From: Gluconobacter sp. P1C6_b
GTDB taxonomy: Bacteria; Pseudomonadota; Alphaproteobacteria; Acetobacterales; Acetobacteraceae
Direction: 5' to 3'
Length of the DNA: 64,000 nucleotides
Assembly (NCBI RefSeq): GCF_018811945.1
Contig: NZ_JACRVU010000006.1
Span: forward strand, 62,001 to 126,000
Below the pieces are notes generated by a model that saw nothing but the letters and a program-made list of their open reading frames with translations, was not told where the DNA came from and ran no database searches. The position numbers and the translations under genes are program-made. Of the stretch, positions 1 to 9,327 are shown one piece after another (positions within the stretch are counted from its first letter, which is position 1; each line of letters opens with the position of its first letter).

Positions 1-1
1 A

Positions 2-121
2 GACCAGGTAGTCGGTGCCGATGTGGTTAAAAGCTATGGGGGCAAGGTCGTGCTGGTGGACCTTGTCGAAGGCCAGTCCACCACCCGCCTCGTCCGGGGC
101 ATGCAGTCAGCTCCGTCCTGA
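2..121 (+). CDS. hldE: HldE/RfaE-type heptose-phosphate adenylyltransferase, 3' end only
   Basis: Only the last 39 codons lie in the window, reading in frame from base 2 to a TGA at 119-121. The peptide contains DVVKSYGGKVVLVDLVEG followed by QSTTRLVRG. This matches the usual C-terminus of the nucleotidyltransferase domain of HldE/RfaE2, which activates heptose-1-phosphate with ATP to make ADP-heptose for the lipopolysaccharide core. The domain's catalytic motifs are outside the window, so I cannot say whether a kinase domain is fused to it. The gene converges on the AraC-type regulator, with 21 bases between the two stops. Confidence 0.55.
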   Translation, partial: DQVVGADVVKSYGGKVVLVDLVEGQSTTRLVRGMQSAPS

Positions 122-142
122 TCGGCGCCGTTCCGGTCAGCG

Positions 143-1015
143 TCAGCCTGACGATCCCGTCTGTTCCAGCCGCCCCAGCCGTAAGGCGGAACGCTGCCGG
201 ATTTCCCGAGGGGATGCCCCGAATTTCTGCCGGAAACGCCGGGAGAAATGCGCGGCATTGCGGAAGCCATGGTTCAGCGCGATCTGAGCGATCGGCAGCG
301 CATCATGGGCCGGGTTCGTCAGATCCGCATGGATCCGCTCAAGCCGCCGGTTGAGGATCCACCCCGCGACCGCCCCGTCCTCGCCATCGAAAAGCTGGTA
401 GAGCGCCCGGGTCGAAATCCCGGACGCTTCCGCAATGCTCTGCGGCGTCAGATCATGCTCGTGCAGGCGTGTCTCAATATAGTGGCGGATATGCTTCTGC
501 CGATGCCGCCGCCGCCCTGCGACACTGACTTCCAGTTCCAGACAGTCCAGGATCGTCGTGATCAGCAGATCCGTGACATGCTGCATGAGGCGCTGACGTG
601 TCTGCGGAATCGTACCTTCCAGCACACCGGCCTCGAGCATGGACCCTGCGGAAAGCAGGAACGCCCCCGGTCCCTTCTCCATATTGAAAGACAGGGGTGG
701 CAGCCCTGCAAGCATTGGAAGATACCGAAGCAGCGCGCTTCGTTGGACGCTCAGCAGAAAGACATCCGCCGTAGGCTCGACCCGCGGCGGCGTAGCCAGC
801 GTCGAGAACTGGTACTGATCCAGATAAAGCCTGCCCGTGGACTGCCGTGACAGCACCAGAACCGCCCGCTCCTGCTCCAGAATCTCCGCGACACCCGCTG
901 ACAGGGCCGTGCTGAGACGAACGACGATCGGGTCCATTCCACGGGGAGGTGCCGCAAGGGTCGCGAGCGGGATGATGCGCTGTGCATTCAGGCTACCGCG
1001 GGGGCTTTCAGTCAC
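143..1015 (-). CDS. AraC family transcriptional regulator
   Basis: A 290-residue protein. The C-terminal ~105 residues carry two helix-turn-helix units of the AraC/XylS type: the first around LTPQSIAEASGISTRALYQLF, the second around PIAQIALNHGFRNAAHFSRR followed by FRQKFGASPREIR. The N-terminal ~170 residues resemble the ligand-binding part of AraC-binding-like activators, but I cannot infer a ligand. I take the GTG at 1013-1015 as the start because GGAG lies seven bases upstream. The next ~210 bases (1016-1227) are A/T-rich and would hold its promoter. No target gene is evident next to it. The family assignment is firm and the role unknown. Confidence 0.9.
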   Translation of the reverse strand: MTESPRGSLNAQRIIPLATLAAPPRGMDPIVVRLSTALSAGVAEILEQERAVLVLSRQSTGRLYLDQYQFSTLATPPRVEPTADVFLLSVQRSALLRYLPMLAGLPPLSFNMEKGPGAFLLSAGSMLEAGVLEGTIPQTRQRLMQHVTDLLITTILDCLELEVSVAGRRRHRQKHIRHYIETRLHEHDLTPQSIAEASGISTRALYQLFDGEDGAVAGWILNRRLERIHADLTNPAHDALPIAQIALNHGFRNAAHFSRRFRQKFGASPREIRQRSALRLGRLEQTGSSG

Positions 1016-1227
1016 GATTGTGCTCCGTGAAGGAAAGTGGGAATGCCGTTAAACACCATTTTTAATAGTAAAACCAGTCAAAACACCCGTGTCAGGATGG
1101 CTATATGGAAAATCAGCTCAAAGGAAAATAGCCTGACTGTATTTCATACTATTTCGTCACCCGGTGTCATTCACGAAACTGCGAAGCATTGGAATGTTAT
1201 AAAGTAAACATTTTTTTAGAAACGGAA

Positions 1228-4200
1228 TTATAGCTTCGTCAGACAGCTAATTTCTTTCGATTGATTTAATATATACCCGTGGTGGGTAAAGAACAGAACC
1301 TGTGTTTTTTCCGAAATCTCCGCCAGAATCTTCAGACCCGCCTCCGTCCGCTCTTCATCAAATGTCACGAACAGATCATCCGCAAGGAAAGGCAGACGGA
1401 TTCCGCGCTCCAGCGCCTGCTCGACCGACGCCAGACGCAACGCCAGATAAAGCTGGTCGCGCGTGCCCTCGCTCATGGCATAAACCGGAACAAGCGCCGT
1501 GTTTCCGGGCCGGCATCCCGCCAGAACCAGCCCGTCCGACCCGTCCTCTTCCGTCGCAAGCCCCACATAACGTCCAAGCGTGAGCCGTGAAAACAGCGCC
1601 CCGGCGCGGGACAGCAGCGGTCCGTGGGCCTGCTGCCGCCCCTGCTCCACCAGCCGTGACAGCATCAGCTGCTGAAGCCTGAGCGAGACATAGCGGCTGG
1701 CCCGCTCGGCAATATCCGCTTCCGTCTCCTGGATTTCCTCGGCTGTCTCATGAACGCCCCGGGCATTTTCCAGCTCGTCCAGCACCTTGCGCGCGGTAAA
1801 CAGACGCTCGTCCACTTCCGACCTGCGGGCGTTCAGCGCCACTGTTTCCGCCTCGATGGCCTCGAATTCCTCTTCAAGCTGTGCCGGATCCGTCTCGCGG
1901 GCCTCTTCCAGAAGAACATCGATCGGCCGGCCATTTCCCGCCTGCAGGATCTGATCGCGCAACTCGTCGCGCCTGTCGCACAATGCAGCCCGCTCGCATG
2001 CCCGCGACAGCGCATGACGCAGATCATCGTCCGGCCCCAGACCCAGCGTTGACCGCACAGGCGCCAGCTCCGCCACCAGCGTCGCAATCTTCAGATCCTT
2101 CTGCGCAACCTCGGCCTCAAGCGCCGCATGAGCCTGAACCACAGTCTGCCGCTTCTGCTCGCGGGCCAGCGCCTGCGTCAGGAAAGCGTCCAGTTCGGCT
2201 GCCGATCCCTGCCCGTGGCGCTGAAGGAACGTTCCCAGTTCCGTGCGGAAAGCCGCAATATCGCGTATCTCGGTGGCCTGCTCTGTCTGCTCGCTTTCCA
2301 TCCGCGTCTGGATCACCCGCGCATCATGCACATCCCGCAGATCCGCCCGGTCCGGCCGCCCCGGATAACGACAGGCCTGACAGGCCAGCGCCCAGTCTTC
2401 GTCCCACTGCGCCAGTTTGCCTTTCAGTCCGGCCAGTGCCGCCTTGCCTTTTGCCACCACCTCCTGCAGCCGGCGCTGATCCGCATTCCGGGCCTCAGTC
2501 TGCTTTGCCACGGCCTCGTCGCGTTCCAGAACCGACGCGGCCTGCCGGATCTGAACCGCCAGCCGGTCGGACGGACAGGCTGGCACGAAAGCCTGCAACC
2601 GCCGGCTCATATCCGCCCGGGTCTGCATGGCGGCCTGTAACTGCGCGCGCGAGCCCTGCAATTGTTCCTCGGCCGCGAGCGCCGCCTGACGCCGTGCAAT
2701 CCAGACCTGAAGCGGAGCGGGGGGCAGGACCGGCGCGCCCAATGTTTTCAGAAGAGCCGCCCATGCAGCATCGCGCCGATTCAGTTCCACTTCCGCGTAT
2801 GCTGCCCTGCGCCGGGCATCTCCCGCTTTCAGCGCCAGATCCTCAACCTGACGGGACAGCGCCGCAAGCTGCGCCGACTGCTCGGCATGATCATGGCGTC
2901 GGTCCGCCAGACCATCCGCATTCTGGAGCAGAACGCCAAACGCCTCCCGCATCGCCGGAGGCGGACAGGTTCCGGACTCGAAAAGACGCTCCATCTCCTG
3001 CAACAGCCGGTCACGTTCCTGCCGAGCCGCCGAAAGCTGCTCCCGTGAAACGGCCTGTCCACCTTCCTCAAGCCGCCGAAGCTGCTGTTCCAAATGCGCG
3101 CGTTCTGTCTCCGCCGCCTGCTCGTCATCGCGCGCCGCCCGGCGCTGCTCTTCCAGCCCCGCCCGGAGCCGCGCTTCCTCTTCGAGAGCCACCATGTCCG
3201 GCAATGCAAGCGCCGTCAGTTCGGCCTTCCGGTCCGCGCCTGTCGCACGCCAGGGCAACAGCGCCCCATAAGCAGCCGCCGTGACCTCTTCCTGCCGAGC
3301 AATCGCCTCCAAAAGACTGTTGATCCGCTCATCCAGCGGACCAAGGCTCCGCGCCTCATCCAGCTCCAGCCGGAACAGACGCAGACGCTCCCCGCCTGTA
3401 TTTCCATCCGATTCCGAAACGGATTGCGGATGAAGCGCATTCAGCGCCTGCTCCGTCTCCCGAAGCCTGTCCCGCAGATCCTGTTCCTGCGTGTGCAGCA
3501 GCGCGCGTTCCTGAAGCCGCCGGTCCAGATCATCCAGCTCCGACAGGTCTGGCAGCATGCCCGATTCACAGCCATGTCGCGCCCAGAACTGTTCAAGCCA
3601 GATCCCGTCCCGTGTCAGCCGCGCCTGACGGTCCCCCGCCGCTGCCTCAAGACGCTCAACCAGAACTCCCCGACCCAGAAGTGCCCGGATGGCATCCTGT
3701 TCCGTAAGAACGGGATGCGGTTCCCCACAGTCCCGGACCTGCCCGGACACCGTCTCAAGTTTCTGGCGCGCAGCCGAAAGCGCCTCTTCTTCCCGGTGCA
3801 GGTTTTCCAGGATTTTTTCAATCCGTGCGCAGTCCTGAACCGTCAGATCCCAGTGCGGAAATGCGGCGATCTCCGCTTCCGTCTCCATCAGTTTCTGAAT
3901 CGGAACGGATGTCATTCTCAGGCGCGAGTTGGTCCGGCGACGTACCCCAAGAGCCTGCGCTTCCTTCTCGCAAGCCAACCGTTCCGATTCAGAAACAGAA
4001 AGCGCCCGGTTTGCTGTGGAAAGCTGCCGCGCCGTCGTCGTGTCCTGACGCAGTGTCTGCTGCAATTCTTTCAGTTTCAGTTTTGCCTGCTGCAGCGCCG
4101 AGCGCGCCCGTCCGGATTTCCATTCCGAATTCACATCGTCCTGAAGCGTCGCAGCCAGTTTCCCGACGCCCTCAAGACCCAGCCCAGCCGCCAGGATCTG

Positions 4201-4638
4201 AAGCCCCGCATCATCTTTCAGCCGGCGCATTTCCTCGCCGCCGTCCCGCAACCGCGCATGATCCAGCGCCCAGGCTGCTTCGAATCCCTTCGCATCCAGT
4301 CCGCCCAGCCAGGTCCGGAGTGGCAGATCATCCAGAGGCGTTTTGTCATCGGCTGCAAAAAGTGTCTGGTTCCGTCCCCGCCGCCGGATACCTTCAAAAA
4401 CCGTCCCGTCCTGCTCCAGACACGCCCCGACCCGTAGCAGCGGCGCCGCCGTCATCCAGTCCCCGGCAATATGGTGCGGAAACCCGAACAGGAAATCCCG
4501 GATCGCACAGAGCGTGGTCGATTTCCCGGCCTCGTTCGGACCATAAATGACATGCAGGTCCCGCTTCCCTTTCGGAAAGCTCAGCGTGACATCCTGAAAT
4601 CCGCCATAGCGCAGAAGATCGAGACGTTCGAAACGCAT
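1228..4638 (-). CDS. YhaN-like AAA ATPase (SbcC/Rad50 type)
   Basis: A 1136-residue ATPase with split nucleotide-binding halves around a long coiled coil. The Walker A motif GPNEAGKST is at residues 33-41. The middle ~800 residues are rich in Glu, Gln, Arg, Ala and Leu heptads, as in SMC-like coiled coils. Near the C-terminus come an ABC-like signature (MSEGTRDQLYLALRLA) and a Walker B/D-loop segment (LPFLADDLFVTFDEERTEAG). The family pairs with a YhaO/SbcD-type nuclease to process DNA ends or hairpins. Its start codon overlaps the stop of the upstream nuclease gene by one base (TAATG), so the two are probably translated together. The length and the C-terminal HHGY segment resemble YhaN more than classical SbcC, and I see no CxxC zinc hook. 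Confidence 0.88.
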   Translation of the reverse strand: MRFERLDLLRYGGFQDVTLSFPKGKRDLHVIYGPNEAGKSTTLCAIRDFLFGFPHHIAGDWMTAAPLLRVGACLEQDGTVFEGIRRRGRNQTLFAADDKTPLDDLPLRTWLGGLDAKGFEAAWALDHARLRDGGEEMRRLKDDAGLQILAAGLGLEGVGKLAATLQDDVNSEWKSGRARSALQQAKLKLKELQQTLRQDTTTARQLSTANRALSVSESERLACEKEAQALGVRRRTNSRLRMTSVPIQKLMETEAEIAAFPHWDLTVQDCARIEKILENLHREEEALSAARQKLETVSGQVRDCGEPHPVLTEQDAIRALLGRGVLVERLEAAAGDRQARLTRDGIWLEQFWARHGCESGMLPDLSELDDLDRRLQERALLHTQEQDLRDRLRETEQALNALHPQSVSESDGNTGGERLRLFRLELDEARSLGPLDERINSLLEAIARQEEVTAAAYGALLPWRATGADRKAELTALALPDMVALEEEARLRAGLEEQRRAARDDEQAAETERAHLEQQLRRLEEGGQAVSREQLSAARQERDRLLQEMERLFESGTCPPPAMREAFGVLLQNADGLADRRHDHAEQSAQLAALSRQVEDLALKAGDARRRAAYAEVELNRRDAAWAALLKTLGAPVLPPAPLQVWIARRQAALAAEEQLQGSRAQLQAAMQTRADMSRRLQAFVPACPSDRLAVQIRQAASVLERDEAVAKQTEARNADQRRLQEVVAKGKAALAGLKGKLAQWDEDWALACQACRYPGRPDRADLRDVHDARVIQTRMESEQTEQATEIRDIAAFRTELGTFLQRHGQGSAAELDAFLTQALAREQKRQTVVQAHAALEAEVAQKDLKIATLVAELAPVRSTLGLGPDDDLRHALSRACERAALCDRRDELRDQILQAGNGRPIDVLLEEARETDPAQLEEEFEAIEAETVALNARRSEVDERLFTARKVLDELENARGVHETAEEIQETEADIAERASRYVSLRLQQLMLSRLVEQGRQQAHGPLLSRAGALFSRLTLGRYVGLATEEDGSDGLVLAGCRPGNTALVPVYAMSEGTRDQLYLALRLASVEQALERGIRLPFLADDLFVTFDEERTEAGLKILAEISEKTQVLFFTHHGYILNQSKEISCLTKL

Positions 4639-5876
4639 TATTCCGTCTCTCCCACCAGCCGTGCCCGCAAGGCCGCCCGCGCCTCCTCAAGCGGAAACTG
4701 CCCGTCCGGCATCAGACTATCCCGCTCGACACAGGAGGGCAGGGCAGAGAAAAACCCTTCAAACGCCTCGGGCAGGGACGCCAGAAAATCCTTGTCCTGC
4801 ATCAGTCCCTCAAGCGCCAGATCCAGCTCCCGCGTCTCCGCCACACCGGCCCGATGCACAGGCGCGGACGTCTCATTGCGGATTTTTTCCAGGCCGATCT
4901 GTGTTCCTCCCGGCGTCATTGACGCCGCGATGACACGAAGATCCTCTTTCCAAGCCTGCGACGCGCACAGCCGATCGTGCAGGATGCTTCGCCCCGTCAG
5001 CACGATCCGCGCAATGACTGTCCGTCCCCCGGCCTCGGACAGCGCATCTTCCATCGCCTGACGCGCGGCACCCAGAACCGCATCCATGGTCTGCATGTCG
5101 CTGACATCCAGCTCCAACCGGCACCAGCGCACCACATCACATTCCACAAAATCAACGGACCGGACGATCCCGTCCTCAACCGTGACCAGCTCACAGCCAC
5201 AGGCCCCGGTCTCCCGCGCATGACGTCCCTGAAGCACGCCGGGAAATACAATCCAGGGATGCTCGCAGACGATTTCGCGCGCATGGACATGCCCCAGCGC
5301 CCAGTAATCATACCCCTTGGCCGAGAGCGTCTCGACGGAACAGGGCGCATAGGTTTCGTGCTCCCCGTATCCCGAGAGTGACGTATGAAGCACACCAATA
5401 TTGAAACACCCCGCTACCGGCGCGGGATAGGATCGCGTCATGTCCTGCGTGACATGCCGGTCCCGGAAACTTTGCCCATGCAGCGCCACGCCCAGTTCGG
5501 GCCAGTGTAGCGTCTGCGGCGCATCATAGGAAAAATGGTCGATCCCGTCCGGCAGCGGCAGTTCGCGCGCAATGACCGACTGGGCATCATGATTGCCCGA
5601 AAGCGTTACGACCCGGATGCCTGCCTGAACCAGCCGGCTCAGTGCCCGGACCATGTAAAGCCCGGTCCCCACATCCTGCCAGGTTCCGTCATACAGATCG
5701 CCGGCCAGAACGACGAAATCGACCTTTTCCGTCAGCGCCGTCTCGACCAGCCGGTCCAGTGCGCGCCGCGTTGACCCGCGGATTTCCGCTTCGGGAAGCC
5801 CTTCGTAACGGCTCAGCCCCCGCAGGGGGCTGTCGAGGTGAATGTCAGCAGCATGAAGGAAGCGGAATGAGGACAT
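4638..5876 (-). CDS. YhaO/SbcD-like DNA repair exonuclease (metallophosphoesterase)
   Basis: A 412-residue calcineurin-like phosphoesterase. The metal-binding motifs appear in order: HAADIHLDSP near residue 8, VVLAGDLYDG near 55, LSGNHD near 95, a GVLHTS segment near 175 and ALGHVHARE near 210. These supply the Asp, His and Asn ligands for a di-metal site, as in Mre11/SbcD nucleases. The C-terminal ~180 residues would form the capping domain. The gene is the first of a two-gene operon with the ATPase, which is the expected nuclease-ATPase partnership. Motif order and context make the assignment firm. The actual substrate is not known from sequence. Confidence 0.88.
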   Translation of the reverse strand: MSSFRFLHAADIHLDSPLRGLSRYEGLPEAEIRGSTRRALDRLVETALTEKVDFVVLAGDLYDGTWQDVGTGLYMVRALSRLVQAGIRVVTLSGNHDAQSVIARELPLPDGIDHFSYDAPQTLHWPELGVALHGQSFRDRHVTQDMTRSYPAPVAGCFNIGVLHTSLSGYGEHETYAPCSVETLSAKGYDYWALGHVHAREIVCEHPWIVFPGVLQGRHARETGACGCELVTVEDGIVRSVDFVECDVVRWCRLELDVSDMQTMDAVLGAARQAMEDALSEAGGRTVIARIVLTGRSILHDRLCASQAWKEDLRVIAASMTPGGTQIGLEKIRNETSAPVHRAGVAETRELDLALEGLMQDKDFLASLPEAFEGFFSALPSCVERDSLMPDGQFPLEEARAALRARLVGETE

Positions 5877-5926
5877 ACCCGAAGTTTACGCCCTCGCGGA
5901 TGTCTTGCAAGCCGCGTTGAGCTGTC

Positions 5927-6430
5927 TCAGGCCGCCGCCAGATACTGGGCTACGATTTCCGGCATCAGCCCCTCAAGCGCTCCGGCCGCCGCTATTTCCT
6001 CATCCTTCAGACAGTCCAGCGCGGCCGCATCCTGCGCAAAGCCAAGCTGTCGTGCCAGTACGATCAGAACCTGAAGCGAGGCGATCTGATGCGCGCGATA
6101 CCCGCTCGCCGCCAGCACGTTTTTCAGAACGTCATGCTCCTCACCCCCATGCAGCAGCCCCGAGACGGTGCTGAGAATGGACGAGACGGTCTCATGGGGA
6201 ACCGGGGCAGGGTGTCCGTGCCGGGACAGAAGGATCGTGATCTCCCGCGCATGGCTCCGGCCCATCGCCAGATCCTGCTCCATCCGCCGGCACAGCCCCG
6301 GATACTGCTCACAGACCGGAAGCTCCGAAAGCGCGGTCTCGATGGCTTTGGATTCAATGGACAGGTGATCCCGCAGGGCGTCCAGATAGATATCCAGTGC
6401 TGCTCTGGCTGTCGTTTTCGTTCTGCCCAC
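5927..6430 (-). CDS. YciE/YciF-like ferritin-like protein (DUF892)
   Basis: A 167-residue, mainly helical protein. The first helix pair (LDIYLDALRDHLSIESKAIE) and the last segment (LARQLGFAQDAAALDCLKDE followed by EIAAAGALEGL) follow the layout of the DUF892/YciF ferritin-like family. Some expected iron ligands seem lost: where YciF has HYEIAGYG this protein has AHQIASLQ. Metal binding is therefore doubtful. I take GTG at 6428-6430 as the start because AAGGA precedes it by six bases. Members are often stress-induced, but the biochemical role is unknown. It lies 50 bases upstream of the nuclease pair on the same strand. Confidence 0.6.
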   Translation of the reverse strand: MGRTKTTARAALDIYLDALRDHLSIESKAIETALSELPVCEQYPGLCRRMEQDLAMGRSHAREITILLSRHGHPAPVPHETVSSILSTVSGLLHGGEEHDVLKNVLAASGYRAHQIASLQVLIVLARQLGFAQDAAALDCLKDEEIAAAGALEGLMPEIVAQYLAAA

Positions 6431-6530
6431 CGTGGATCCTTTTTATCTTTGGTGCAGTCATAAATGGCCATATTGCCGGGTGGAGTGCAAGAGCGCAGCA
6501 CCCACCGGACAGTGGTGTATCAGTCATGAA

Positions 6531-6563
6531 AAAACCCCATGCCGGAAACCGGCATGGGGTTTT
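6531..6563 (-). terminator. Strong rho-independent terminator after the TonB-dependent receptor
   Basis: A perfect 15-bp stem (6531-6545 with 6549-6563) around an AAA loop, core sequence CCCCATGCCGG. Read on the minus strand it is followed by six T. It lies 24 bases after the receptor's stop codon. Confidence 0.92.
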
Positions 6564-6586
6564 CAGGTTCAGCACAGTCTGAAGGA

Positions 6587-9103
6587 TCAGAAGCCGGCGC
6601 TGATGGAACCGGTTGCAGCAAACGGGGCTGCGATCATGTAGGTCGGGGCGGTACCCTTGATCGAATTGCCAAAAATACCGGTCTGCGTCTGGGCGTTGAC
6701 GCGGGTGCCCGTTGGGAAGCCCAGATAGTGGTTGTTGGTGATGTTGGTCAGGTTCAGCTTGACGTTCGGAGCCTGGAGGAAGCCCAGGTTCTTGAAGCGA
6801 TAGCCAACCGTGATGTCCATCTTGACGTAGCCCGGGATGTGCTCGTCGTTCATGAAGGTGGAGTACTGCTTGGCGACATATTTCAGCTTGTAGGCGCCGA
6901 AGATGTTGCCGTCATCGTAATCGAGGTTGAAGCCGACCTGATACTTGGGGGTGTCAGGTGCAAACTTGCCGCTTGTCCGCATGTAGTCGACCTTGTTGCC
7001 CGAGCTGGAGAGCAGGTTGCTGGTCGTGCGGGCATCGACATATTCGAACGAGGCATAGGGACGGATGTGATAGAAGATCGGGCGCGTTCCGATTTCCGCA
7101 TCCACACCGTTCGTGCTCTGGCCACCGGCATTGATGTTGGTGGTGGCGTAATTGAGACACGCGTTATCGAGACATTCGGTCTGCGAGATCAGGCGGTTCG
7201 TGAAGTTGTAGTGGAAATAGGTGACCGAGGCCATGACCGTCGGACCCGTGTAACGCCAGCCGGCTTCTTCCGAAATCGAGATTTCAGGCTTCTGGTCGCT
7301 GTTGGCGTGGGTGCCGTAGCCGCCGTTCTTGTAATAGGCTCCCGCGTCATACAGGGAATAATTCGTCGGGATACGGAAGTTCGTGGCGCCCGAGATGAAA
7401 ACCTGCATCTCCGGATTGATCTGATAACGGATCGAGGCGGTTGGCAGCGGTTCGTAATAGGACTTGTTGATATACGGGCCGGTCGACGTGTCGGGCAGCA
7501 TATTGTGACCGTCACGGGTAACGATCGCATATTTCAGGCCAGCGTCGATCGTCAGCTTGTTATGCAGCAGAGACAGGCTGTCACCGATGAACATGGTGTG
7601 CGTACGTGTCTGCGTCAGGCTCGCGCGGTACTGGTAGGTCGTGCCGTCATTGAACACGTAGTTCGGTCCGCTGCCCCAGATATTCCATGGCGTACCATCA
7701 GCACCAATACCCGTTGCAGGAGCCGTCTGGGACTGCTTGGCATACTCGAACCAGTAACCGACCATCAGGCGGTTGACGCCGGTGGTGAGCGTCAGCTTCG
7801 TAACGGCACCCGGACGATATGTGGTCGTGATGGACGGTTCATAGAGCAGGGCACCCTTCGCAGGCGTCTTGCCGTCCAGCGTGCCGGACATGCTCGTTGC
7901 GCCCCAGCTTGTCGGAACGCTGTAGGCGGCACCGCCGCTGCCATCGCCATACCAGAAATACGGTGTTTCCGTCAGGACGAGGTGGTCTGTCAGCTTGAAG
8001 GTGGACGGCGCACTGGCATAGATGTTGGTGAACGGGTTCTGGTGGAGCTTGTAGTAATTGGCGTCACCAGACTTGTACGCACCGTTATAGACCGTATTGG
8101 AAATCGTGGCGCCGCTGTTGTTCTTGAACGTCGTGCCGTTCGGACGCGTACAGGTGCTTCCCGAGTAACAGGACGCGACGTACTGGTCCTTCACACCGAA
8201 ACCATACGTATCCCAGGATGCCTGGTTCACGCTCGGCGTCAGGTAGTTGTAAAGACGGTTGCCGACGATCGCGAGCGAGACGCGGTTGCCATCGCCCCAG
8301 TCATTTACGAATTTTGCTTCGGCATGGAGCTTGCGGTTCGTCGCCATGGAATGGATGGCGTCTTCGGTCGCATAGGAACCGGAGAAATACGCACGCAGGT
8401 TGGTCTGTCCGATCTTGCCGGTATCCAGACGCAGGAAGCCGCGGGTGTAGTCATATGAACCGTAAGAGACGTCGAACGCACCGCCCTTCTTCATCTTGGG
8501 GTCGATCATGTACATGTCGACCACGCCACCGGTGGCGCTCAGATGCGGGCTGTCGAGGTCGGCGGAACCCTGTGCGAGGCTGACCTTGCGCAGGTTCTCG
8601 GAGTCCACGATTTCCTGGGAGTAGACCGAGAAGGAACCGATGTCGTTGATCGGAAAACCTTCAAGCGTGAAGCCCATCTGCGACTGGTCGAGACCACGGG
8701 CGCTCATGTGGCTTCCCGTCAGTCCTGCCGGATCGGAAGACGTAACGTTCGCACCCGGAAGCAGTGCGATCAGCTGCATCGGGTCCTGACCCGGTGCCTG
8801 CTTTTCGATGTAGTCACGGGAGATGGCCGAAACGGACTTCGCAGAGTCCTGTTTCTGCATCAGACCACCACCAACATCGCGGCGCGTTACGCCATCGAAA
8901 TAGGTGTGATGTCCGCTGACGGAGACATGTTCTTCATGTTCGTCTGTTGGAGCTGTATTGCCCATCATGGACGGGGCGGCAGCAGCGACTTTCGTAGGGC
9001 TCTTCTTGTCAGAAGAGGCCGTGCTGTCTGCGGGTGCGGCAAATGCCGACACCGTACCGAACGCAAACAGGGCCGAAGTCGAAAGCAGGCGAGCAAGGCG
9101 CAT
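6587..9103 (-). CDS. TonB-dependent outer-membrane receptor
   Basis: An 838-residue precursor with a Sec signal peptide (MRLARLLSTSALFAFGTVSA followed by FA|A). A TonB-box-like HEEHVSVSG lies near residue 57. The plug domain follows (SAISRDYIEKQAPGQDPMQL, ALLPGANVTSSDPAGLTGSH) and then a long barrel ending in an aromatic residue (SISAGF). It imports an unknown ligand driven by TonB. No siderophore or sugar enzyme is adjacent, so I cannot name a substrate. The gene is monocistronic: it has a strong terminator just downstream and a leader hairpin just before its start. The family is certain and the ligand unknown. Confidence 0.93.
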   Translation of the reverse strand: MRLARLLSTSALFAFGTVSAFAAPADSTASSDKKSPTKVAAAAPSMMGNTAPTDEHEEHVSVSGHHTYFDGVTRRDVGGGLMQKQDSAKSVSAISRDYIEKQAPGQDPMQLIALLPGANVTSSDPAGLTGSHMSARGLDQSQMGFTLEGFPINDIGSFSVYSQEIVDSENLRKVSLAQGSADLDSPHLSATGGVVDMYMIDPKMKKGGAFDVSYGSYDYTRGFLRLDTGKIGQTNLRAYFSGSYATEDAIHSMATNRKLHAEAKFVNDWGDGNRVSLAIVGNRLYNYLTPSVNQASWDTYGFGVKDQYVASCYSGSTCTRPNGTTFKNNSGATISNTVYNGAYKSGDANYYKLHQNPFTNIYASAPSTFKLTDHLVLTETPYFWYGDGSGGAAYSVPTSWGATSMSGTLDGKTPAKGALLYEPSITTTYRPGAVTKLTLTTGVNRLMVGYWFEYAKQSQTAPATGIGADGTPWNIWGSGPNYVFNDGTTYQYRASLTQTRTHTMFIGDSLSLLHNKLTIDAGLKYAIVTRDGHNMLPDTSTGPYINKSYYEPLPTASIRYQINPEMQVFISGATNFRIPTNYSLYDAGAYYKNGGYGTHANSDQKPEISISEEAGWRYTGPTVMASVTYFHYNFTNRLISQTECLDNACLNYATTNINAGGQSTNGVDAEIGTRPIFYHIRPYASFEYVDARTTSNLLSSSGNKVDYMRTSGKFAPDTPKYQVGFNLDYDDGNIFGAYKLKYVAKQYSTFMNDEHIPGYVKMDITVGYRFKNLGFLQAPNVKLNLTNITNNHYLGFPTGTRVNAQTQTGIFGNSIKGTAPTYMIAAPFAATGSISAGF

Positions 9104-9116
9104 CGTATTTTCGGTC

Positions 9117-9148
9117 TTTCTCGGTCAGGTGAACTTTCAACCGAGAAA
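9117..9148 (-). promoter_or_regulatory. Leader hairpin before the TonB-dependent receptor start
   Basis: TTTCTCGGT (9117-9125) pairs with ACCGAGAAA (9140-9148), a perfect 9-bp inverted repeat with a 14-base loop. It ends 13 bases upstream of the receptor's ATG, so the RNA hairpin would sit over or next to the ribosome entry site. It could equally be an operator. No function is shown by sequence alone. Confidence 0.5.
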
Positions 9149-9327
9149 AAGCATGAGTGCCGGCTCTATTTCAATCAGATGTAGAGTGATACAGTATGAC
9201 ATGAAGGGGGTATGGCAATTTAGTCACATTTCGTTGATGTAACGGCCAGAAATGGCAGGAAACTCCCCGCGTATTGTGACATTTGGAAGACATGGCCCGT
9301 TTTTCTGAGGGCGATCGTTTCAAAAAG

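Noticed and set aside
1881-3284. Pro/Ala-rich plus-strand frame opposite the YhaN-like ATPase
   Set aside because: The minus strand carries Walker A, signature and Walker B motifs in one uninterrupted frame. The plus-strand translation is low complexity.
6539-8458. A 639-codon plus-strand open frame opposite the TonB-dependent receptor
   Set aside because: It is antisense to a receptor with signal peptide, plug and barrel. The translation is Val/Arg/Gly repeats without a family.
9222-9240. TTGAT-containing sequence near 9233 as an FNR site
   Set aside because: The second half-site (GTAACGGCC region) does not match ATCAA.
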